A stretch of DNA of 64,000 nucleotides from assembly GCA_029168955.1 (NCBI GenBank), contig JAPDOI010000442.1:504917-568916 (forward strand), in the 5' to 3' direction. Made by a program: the position numbers and the translations under genes. This document shows positions 55,491 through 64,000 of this stretch, piece after piece. How positions within the stretch are numbered: position 1 is the first letter of the stretch; each line of letters begins with the position of its first letter. The notes under the pieces were generated by a model. The model was not told where the DNA came from. It saw only the letters and a program-made list of their open reading frames with translations, and searched no databases. This stretch comes from Aplectana chamaeleonis. Taxonomy: Eukaryota; Nematoda; Chromadorea; Rhabditida; Cosmocercidae.

Positions 55491-57260
55491 TTTCCTGTGA
55501 ATCACTATTTCTTATCCTTATCATTTGTACCAAGCAGAAAGATACAAGACTATAGAAGAATGAAAAAGAACGGTGAAACACCAAAAATATGGTCCGGCAG
55601 GGGAGGAGTGAAAGCCTTTGACTGCACCTTCAAAATTGGCAAAATGGCAGATTCGCACCTCCCAGGAGCACTCCATTCCATGAAAACCTAGCTCATAAGA
55701 TTAGCCAACACCGTGGATTTTCCTTCCCTGCCGGGTCAAAATTTACATCCTACTGGATGTCCTGCACACAGTGTTCGTAAAATATAGTGTATTTGTACAG
55801 GGATTTTGTGGAACACGAAGAATACGGAGGAATGTTCGTAAAATGTAAGTGTATGTTGTGGGAAAGCGTTGCGAGGAATATTATCCGAAGAATGTTGGAA
55901 AGAATATACGAAAAAAGTAGCGCTTCATGACTGGGTTCTGCATGAGAGGCGCGGCGCGATGTCCTGCACACATCCCGCTTTTTCGGACTTACAGGGGCGC
56001 CTTTTTTTTTTTGCACGAAGGCGCCTTTTTTCTGTGCAGCGGACCAGGGTGCCGCTTGTTTCCTGCACTTATCAGAGCCCCCGATTGGGCGTCCTGCACA
56101 CGTTCTATGACTGGGTCTTTTTGGAGAGTAAAGCACGCGAACGGGCGATCTGAGAACTGATTCCGATAGGACGTCCCCTGCATCAACCCTGTCGCTGGGT
56201 GTAATTGGTACGATAGCTCCAGGTATTGATAATATTACGCTACTACTGACAGATCGCTACTGCCGGCGGGGGCAGTGTGTAGCATTAGCGGCTGTCACTA
56301 ATCACCAAGGGTTTGCATCACGCTATCGTTGGCCTCATGCTTAACGCACACTGAAGGTGGTTGCTCCCATATAATCGACCGGAATACCTCGCCGTAAAAT
56401 GGGTCCTGCAGATGTGAAAGATTAACGCCAACGCTAGAATAAAACATGGGAGAACTGACTTTCTGCACACATTGAGCCTGGCATGGGTGAAAATAGCTGC
56501 ACCCTGTAAAATAGCGGGAATTTCGTGTGCTGTGCGTGTCGGCTTATGATGTCCCAAAACGCTCTTCCTTACTAAAATTAAAATTGTTTGAGCGTGCGCA
56601 TGTCCTGCATGGCCATCACGCTGCCTATGAAGGCGCGACTCATTTCCATGAGACTGCGGATCACGCTTCTCATGATGCGCGACTTCCGTTTTCCATGGAC
56701 AACGGGGCACGCTTCGCGTCATGGTGCGCAACTCATTTTCCTGAGTATGACTGCGGCGCACGCTTCATGGTGGCGAACTCATTTTCCATAGCAGGCGATA
56801 ACCGCTTCTCATGAAGCGCAGCTCTGTTTTTCATGACGCGGCGCCAGCTTCCCATAGTGTCCTGCACATTTTCCATACTAACGAGTCCTGCACAGGTCCC
56901 TCATGGTGCGCGACTCACTTTTCCATGACGTCCGGTTCACGCTTCTACGCGGAGTGATCCTGCGACTCGTTCTACGTGACGCGGCGCACTCTCATAGTGC
57001 GTGACTCATTTTCCCATGACGCGGCACTACTCTCTACGCGTCTCATTTCAAATAACTGGGGTCCTGCACAGGCTTCTCATGATGTCGGCACACCCTACCA
57101 ATGACGCGGCACACACTTACCGGGAGGTCCTGCACACATTTGACTAACGTTTTCCTGACGCTCCTAACGCAAGTTTCCTGCACATCAAAACGCTCTCTAC
57201 CTCTAATGCTCCCTGCACACCTACTAACCCCGCCCACATTTTTACGCGTCCTTCGATCAC
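55491..57260. repeat. Chaotic zone of family-1 fragments and ~41-bp degenerate repeats
   Basis: Isolated TCCTGCACAC words are scattered through unrelated sequence. About 56,620-57,020 holds irregular repeats of CATGATGCGCGACTCATTTTCC with GCGGCGCACGCTTC. No frame is reliable. The mixture could be an old decayed array or poorly resolved reads. Confidence 0.5.
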
Positions 57261-57951
57261 TTACAGGGGTTGCTGTAGCACAGACGCCCATGAAATACTC
57301 CTACCGCAAAGCGTAAATACTTCAATTGGCAGTGAGACTTATCATGTTGGTACAAACACGTTGATTGTACAAAATAAGTGACGGTCTGGCTAACACTGCT
57401 CGCACTGCTGTCACCCTGAGAGCGACCGGACAGCCGAGGGCAGGGGCTCACCAGGATGGAGTCTCTAAGCAGACAGCTTGGGCACCTCGGCCTGCACACG
57501 TCCAATAAATACTTAATTTTGAGGAGCCGGTGCCTGAGTAAGTGTCAAAACTGCCCGTTGAATGCAGCACGTCACTGCTCGCAAACATGGTGAGATATAT
57601 GCACACGAATGGATAGGCCTGCACGGTTCCTACATGTCGTGAACGAATTTTCGAGCGATTTTGAAGTCCTTGCTGAAACCATCCAGGATGGGTGTTTGAC
57701 CATCCCTGTCACGCACGCCAGGTACTAATATTTTCCACACCAAGGCAACAGAATGGAAAGAAACGTTGAACTTGAAAAGAAAACATGGGTCATAACTTCA
57801 GAAAGGACCTCCATCAAAGATGGAGTGCACGAGAGCGTAAACAGCTGATTTACTTGCAGCATCGTCGAATAGTGCGTACAGCTGTCAAAAACACCTCCTA
57901 CTTTTGACGGTGGAGGATCTCATTGTAGGCATCCAGTGCACAAGAGCAGTG
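57261..57951. other. Unclassified; fragment of the post-array block
   Basis: About 57,640-57,930 contains ATTTTCGAGCGATTTT, GGTCATAACTTCAGAAAG and ATCTCATTGTAGG in the same order as segment A. No gene is recognised. Confidence 0.4.
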
Positions 57952-58270
<319 letters not shown>

Positions 58271-59719
58271 TAAAGAGAGCTTCCTTATATAGGGTGCAGA
58301 CAACAACAGCTGAATCCTCAACAGTTTCTAAGTATGCTTTTATAGGACATTATCGCTATGTTTCGGGCTTTTTCTGCAAAACTTCTGCAAGTTGCACAAC
58401 TCTTAAACTGGGGGTTTCCTAGTAAGACAGCATCAAATTGAATACGCTGCACACGTGAAATTCTCGAGGTTCTCAGGCGTGTGCGGTTGCGGAGCGCCCG
58501 GAAGTTAGAGACGACGAGAAAATGAAGTCCTGAATAAGCAGCAGCATGCAGCACTGCCGTATGCGAGATGAACTTCGATTTCTCACAGAAGATACAGACG
58601 TTTTTTTTCAAAACTCAGGCTTAATGACTGTTCGATCAGATAGCCGATATCGTAAAGGGCTGACCTGAATAATTGTCCGCCCTACTTCCCTAGGTCTGTT
58701 CAGAGCTTGAGCATCGTTTGGAGGCGACCGCCGCAAGAGCATTATTTCTTGGAACCTTCCCCTTTTTACGTCTGCAGACAAAGCTAATTGGAATGTTATT
58801 CACTATGGTGTCAAGCATTCCTGCTAATCGATTTCCAAGATCGGAAAAAATGCCTTCGCGACAGGGGTTCTTGACACGTGCACGCCGACTGCGTGAGTGA
58901 ACAGCTGTCTACTAGATTTCACATCATATCCTGTGTCGTTTTCGGCAAGACGACTGACTTTCGGAATCGTGCATCACGCTCTACACAACATTCATTGCAC
59001 ACTCATTAAAGACATCGTTTGTGCTGCAATTAAGCACCCATCCATTTTCAAAATTAGATGCCTTGTAGTTCTTGCACAGACGCGTTTCAAACAAATATGA
59101 TTTGAAATGTATTGTTTGTAATAGTTTGATTGGCTGGGAGTGAGAAAAACGCGGACTCTCACCATTTTTCCGCCAATAATCTAGTTGATGCTAGCGAAAC
59201 GAAAGGAGAAGGTAACTTATGAACAAATAATCTTTGCCCTTAAATTTATTAACTAGCAGTTGGCATTCTGCCTTCACGTGTGGTCATGACAATAGAACGC
59301 AGCATCCCAAAATTTCAACGTTGAAAATGTCTGCACAAACAAGTCATGAAGTCATTTTCTGGGGCGCGAAATAGAAAGTGTGAAGCGATGTGCATTTGTA
59401 GTCACAGATTCCTACAAGAATTGAATACCTTACCCCACTAAATCAATACCGAGTCGCCCCGGCAAAATCACTGTTGCCCCGATGCAGCTGCTGAGGACCC
59501 TAAAATCGAATGTTCCGCAATGAAATCACTTGTTGCCCCGCAGGTTATTCGAGAAAATTTGAAATTGTCCTGCAAGACCGCTATAAATTGTCCTTAAATA
59601 TTCATCATTGATGGGTAATCGTTTAATGTCGGACACCCTGCTGCGTTGTTTTAATCACGTGGTCCCCACGATGGTATCCTGATGAGGACACCTTGTTCTC
59701 CTCAAACCCTGGAGAGTAT
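58271..59719. other. Probably unique sequence, no firm gene
   Basis: The cleanest open stretch is on the minus strand at 58,690-58,888 (about 66 codons, stop TAG at 58,690-58,692) with a possible CAG acceptor at 58,889-58,891. I recognise no domain and no start, so it is recorded only as a candidate exon. Confidence 0.25.
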
Positions 59720-59796
59720 TCTTTCTTCTTCCTCTTCCCCCTTTCCTCTCTTCTTCCTTCTTCCTCTCTCTTTCCTCTCTTCTTCCCTCTTCTCCA
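59720..59796. repeat. Polypyrimidine tract, ~77 bp
   Basis: An almost unbroken run of C and T (TTCTTCTTCCTCTTCCCCC and similar), ending near CCTCTTCTCC. Short frames across it encode Ser/Leu/Phe runs and are not genes. Confidence 0.9.
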
Positions 59797-59949
59797 TGAT
59801 AAAAGTTCCTCTTCTTCATCTGAGCTCTCTTTATTTACTTCCTCTTCCGGAACGATTTTTCTTCCTCGAAACTTGTGAGTGTGTGGCTTCAGGTATAGGT
59901 CTGCAAATGAGGGAATTCCTTCGTTGAGATCATGTCAGCTAATAACAAA

Positions 59950-61170
59950 CAAAAAACACTTGAACTAAATACCAGATTTATTTCTAAATGCTCCTCATCC
60001 GACTAGAAAAATCACGAATAAATAATCGAGGAATGGTTTTTTCAAATGTCCGGTGTTCGAATAATTTGGAAATGTTCTCTTTTTCGATTTTTTTCTTTAC
60101 TTCTTTTCGAATGATTCGAAGTCAACTTCTTTTAATCGAAGAATTAATTTACGAATCATTCGGATTTGGGTCCGAAGTATAATTAATAATTAAAGATAAA
60201 AAGAGGTGGAGAGCGGTGTGGTTGCGGTACCGTGACAACCAGCAATGCCATTCCTTGCCTTTCCCTCGCTTGCTTGCTGCGCTCTCCCTCCACCTCTTTG
60301 CGCTGGAGACACAAAGAAAAAGACGCTACTGTTATTGCCACCGACTGGCATCTCTAAATGATTTTGAGACTTTCGCACAATATTCCGACAAAAAGCCACA
60401 ACCGCTTCTTCTATGTGGATGGTGCGGCTGTAATCCCAATAACATTCGTGTAATAACATTTCCTGGCAGAACATTTTCAGATATCTATCAACCGAAATTT
60501 TTATCTCTCCAGATTAATCAGGGAACGACTTCTAATGCTCGTTTATTTGGTAGCGCCTACATAAATTCTTCAACAATAAATGTACTGAATTACTAAATTA
60601 ACTTCGCTAACGCTGCCGATTATACAAGTGATAAAAAGCTGCCACATTCGATTAGAAAAAGAAAATCTACCAGAGCGAAAATGTGATTTGGTGCTGACAG
60701 AAACATTCCAACAACAAAAAATGATGAATAGGAAGTTGGATCTCGGAGAACCAATTTCTGTGGCAGTTTCTAATATAACAGCCCGTTTTATTATTCTTCA
60801 TTTATTATTCGCCCACCGTCCTTCAGCAGAAGTTGAGGCTCTACACGTGCATAATGTAGAAAACAAGACCGCTGAAAAATGTCACGGTATCAGGCAGTAA
60901 ACATGGAAAACTCGAAAGGAAAATCCATTACATTCCAGGAGAATTTTGTGCCGTTGGCAATTATGAACTTGTATCCACCGTACCACTTCGGTGAGAATTT
61001 TTGTGCCGTTAGCCATTATGAACTTGTATCAGCGTACCACTTCGGAAATCGTCAAAAATCCGCGATGTGCCATCAAATTTTCCTAAAAAGCTGAATCAAG
61101 TCGAAAACTTCAGAAAATTGACCTGAAACCCCAAATTCGTGATCAGCGCCCCAAATAACACAACTGGGAG
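59950..61170. repeat. Dispersed blocks related to the 32.1-kb and promoter modules
   Basis: About 60,190-60,225 has GATAAAAAGAGGTGGAGAGC followed by GGTGTGG, and about 60,808-60,845 has CCGTCCTTCAGCAGAAGTTG, both diverged forms of the leader module. About 60,880-61,040 matches 32,095-32,190 and includes its own partial tandem duplication (GAATTTTGTGCCGTTGGC / GAATTTTTGTGCCGTTAGC). Frames here are short and unsupported. Confidence 0.5.
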
Positions 61171-61374
61171 GATATTAAAGGCAGTGAATACCATCGAGTT
61201 GAAAATGAATATATCGAGTTTGAGCTCCGCAGTATTGCAAAAACAAATAAAGCAACAAACAGAAACAGAAAAATAATGAGAATGGTGAGATGTACGCGAA
61301 AATTCGGGAAATGTTGCAAAACGCTGTAAAGGACGATAACAATTCAGCGGGCGATTCGCTAACAAACATCTCGT

Positions 61375-61460
61375 GACCCGCTATACCACCTCTCCTCGCG
61401 ATCGCGACCCGCTATACCCATAGCGGGTGGCGAGCGAGGCCCGAAATGCGCGCGGGTGGC
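61375..61460. repeat. GC-rich short repeats and hairpin
   Basis: GACCCGCTATACC occurs twice, and ACCCGCTATACCCATAGCGGGT forms a hairpin. GGGTGGCGAGC occurs twice more. The sequence stands out against AT-rich surroundings. Confidence 0.55.
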
Positions 61461-61508
61461 GAGCTCCGACTTCCTGAGAAGTCTCAGATTCGACTCAAAA
61501 CCTTTATT

Positions 61509-62221
61509 ATCTAACTGTTTTGCTTTGCTACGGATTAGTATGATTTGGAAATGAAACATTTGTGAGAAACTCGTTAAAAGAAGTGAAATGTCTTATGCTA
61601 CTGATTTGGCATGGGAATAAACTCGAAAGAAGCGCTAAAAACTTAGTGAAATGATTCATCGTTGATTTGGCTGTGCACTTGTTTACTAAACGCTCAAAAT
61701 CGAGCGTGACATCGGAAAACCAAAATCCACCGCACTTCTTACTGAGAATTTATGTATTCGTGTAACAGCAATTCTCTTAGTTGACGACATTGCGCATGAC
61801 TCACTACGTGATGTTATTTCCTTTTTCATTCATTAGTTATCAATCGGACGCGAACGCATAAAGAAATAAATTTAACAATGCTTGAAAATCAATATTTCAC
61901 GAATGATTGAGGTGGGAGACGCACCATAATTTTGCAAGGACCACCAGAGACTTTGATAACCTAAACTGCAAGCGTTAGGTTGATTTCAGAAGAAAAGCGC
62001 GTGATTTGGTTTTTCAATGTCACACTCAATTTTTGTTGTTTAGTGAACAAATTGCACAGCCAAATCTAACGATAAATCATTTCACTGAGTTTTTGGCGCT
62101 TCTAACAGGTTTGTTACATGCCAAATCGGTAGCATAAGACATTTCACTTCTTTTAACGAGTTTCTCACAAATGTCACATTTCCAAATCATACTAATCCGT
62201 AGCGAAGCAAAACAGTTAGAT
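61509..62221. mobile_element. Foldback element, subfamily d
   Basis: A 713-bp element with arms of about 225 bp, from ATCTAACTGTTTTGCTTTGC to its complement. The arms pair with few mismatches. They contain TATGATTTGGAAATG, then AAGTGAAATGTC...GATTTGGCATG, then TAGTGAAATGATTC...GATTTGGCTGTG. The inner edge has AAATCACGCGC. Its terminus differs from subfamilies a-c, but the arm motif and inner edge are the same. Confidence 0.88.
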
Positions 62222-64000
62222 ATGAAACATTGAAAATTATACACTCAAGGCGTTTATAATGGAGTGGTTGGTCAAGCTGAACTCAAAACTCAATTCCTAC
62301 ATACTTACTTGTATAAGACATGTGAAAGAATCTATTAAAGTCTTTCCTCATTCGAGAAAATTCGATCGGCCTTCTGGACTACAATAAAAGGACCTCAATA
62401 ACTACACGCCTATTCATTTTCCTCAACGTTCTTCGACGGATTCTATTTGTTCTATAAATATGATTGGTGTTGATCCTAACCGCAATTTTCACCTCTCAAT
62501 TCTTGTGTCAAACCTACTGTTGCCTATTTCTTGTCAGCACCTACTACCCTCTCACAAAAGCAAGACTTTCTAATCTCTGACTTTTTTCTATCGTTTGAAC
62601 GACCGCATGAGCAAAAGTTTTTGTTGGTTCGAAAAAAAAGTTTTCTCACCCATCCGGAAAAAAATCATGCTCCTCCTGATAACTTGGGCATAGCAAATTT
62701 AAACTTTTTTGCACACTTCGGGTACTGATACTTCGGATCAAATCAGACTGATAAGGGCATAACTCTCTTGAAAAGTGCAAATGCCCTACCAACTTTCACA
62801 ACTTTGAGTTTTGCTAGAAAATTTGTAGACACTGTGAAAAAATTGTAAAAACGTTAGATTACACTCAGCCCATACCTTAAGTTTTTTGAAATTTCGAAAT
62901 GAATTTCCGCTTATCCTCCCGAACAACCAGCAACGTGTCCCGGAATTTTATTTTTTGTGAATTCAGAAGTTGAGCATGTGGATTGAGACATATGAAATCA
63001 CGAATTGAACTTCATGAAAAATTCAAAACATGTGATCCTCGCACAAAAATATCATTTTTATCGAATGAAAACTTTTTTCGACTACTTTCTCAGAACACGG
63101 ATTTACAGGACAATTGAGGACCTCCTTGGGAAAATTAGGAAGTTAAAGAATAGTGAAAATTTTGATAAGACAAAGATTTTTGGTTTTTTTGCACCTACAT
63201 ATTTACACTTATACTTACTATCCGAGGTTGTGGCGTATCAAAACCTGCCTGGGAAACCCAGTCAGACGAGGTAAGCAATGCTTGATAATTTCTGGATCAC
63301 CCTGATACCTTAAACCGATTAGGATCTCCGAGAAATTGAATATTGAAGAAGAACATTCAAAACATCACATTTCGAACACTTTTTGGAAATCGAAAAGTCA
63401 AAAAACGAAACTTCCGAACGTCATCAAAAACGGAATGATACAAAAAAGAATTAAGAAAATCGAAAAATTGCGTAAGTCTGAAATCGATATGATCGGAAAA
63501 AAATCTAAGGAAGAACTTCGGTTCACATTGCTCGACATCGTTGAGTTATGACCACGTCAATTTGATTTGGTAAAGTTTCAGTGCCTGGAATGTACTAAGT
63601 AAGATTAATTTTGCTATGCCCAGCCTATCAGTAGCCAATACCCGCTCCTTCCAGCTGAAAACGTGAAAATCATGGATTAATGACGTCATCAACCCAGTTT
63701 GATAGGGTTTAAATTTATTACTTGTGCAAAAGGAAATAATTTTGCGATTCCCAGGTCATCAGGAGCAGGTTATCGCTCCACTGGCGTGAAAACTTATAAC
63801 TCGAAGAGCTATAATCTTATCAGTTGAGTTTGATATGGTGTCAACGCCTGCCTTCTGCCAAAAAATTAATTTCGCTATTTCCAAGTTAATCAAACCTAAT
63901 ACTCGCTTTTCCGGCACAAAGTGCTCCAAATCTTATGAATATGTTCATATCACTTCGATTTGATAATTTATCAAAGCTAGGTTAGTGTGAAAATAGTCTA
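62222..64000. other. AT-rich sequence, no supported gene
   Basis: Open frames at 62,531-62,728, 63,005-63,274 and 63,336-63,551 (plus) are Lys/Asn/Phe-rich, lack recognisable domains and lie in AT-rich DNA. I see no matching splice sites that would join them. Confidence 0.4.

Noticed and set aside
63005..63551. Two adjacent Lys-rich plus-strand frames as exons of one gene
   Set aside because: They lie in AT-rich DNA with no recognised domain, and I found no donor-acceptor pair joining them in frame.

Overview
This is a nuclear eukaryotic window, almost certainly from a nematode and most likely a strongylid hookworm (Necator/Ancylostoma type). Three things support this. There are two non-LTR retrotransposons whose proteins look like the RTE-like elements I remember as abundant in hookworm genomes (a recollection, not a search). 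There is a 51-bp GT...TTTCAG intron of typical nematode size and acceptor. There is also a mosaic of palindromic MITEs and minisatellites. Bacterial features such as operons, Shine-Dalgarno sites or CRISPR are absent. Most long open frames are by-products of minisatellites whose units are multiples of 3 (42 or 21 bp), so they stay open in several frames on both strands. I do not call them genes.

Layout. 1-7,320: half of a foldback element, a leader block, a 5-kb 42-bp minisatellite (array family 1) and a conserved tail (segment A). 7,320-12,600: mostly unclassified sequence with G-rich repeats near 12.1 kb. 12,610-14,260: three stacked tandem arrays, one of them a 42-bp repeat carrying 16 perfect TGACGTCA sites. 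14,480-16,700: AT-rich 43-bp arrays and a small TIR element. 16,797-20,190: a MITE, a perfect 24-bp hairpin, a conserved block, array family 2 (42-bp units) and a promoter-like block. 20,288-27,442: a foldback element holding two head-to-head RTE-like LINEs, minus strand (intact 1004-residue ORF) then plus strand (frameshifted), each with its own target-site duplication. 27.5-34.1 kb: a second copy of the hairpin/block/array/promoter module plus many nested MITEs. 35,480-38,588: a large family-2 array running into a CCGT microsatellite. 40.5-42.05 kb: two more conserved blocks and a short array. 43,930-44,360: the one convincing host-type gene end, two minus-strand exons with a poly(A) signal. 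45,938-57,930: segments B and C, further copies of segment A, in sequence that looks poorly polished. 57,952-58,270: a TG microsatellite. 58.3-64 kb: AT-rich sequence with another foldback element.

How the parts relate. The two array families share a 42-bp unit, read on opposite strands, and the TGACGTCA array has the same unit length. The arrays sit beside recurring blocks carrying a TATAAAAG box 30 bp upstream of a TCATTC initiator. The foldback elements share a terminal consensus, an iterated GTGAAAT...GATTTGGC motif in the arms and an AATCACGCG inner border, so they look like one transposon superfamily. The strongest leads are the promoter modules, the 42-bp superfamily with its phased TGACGTCA sites, and the iterated-motif foldback family.
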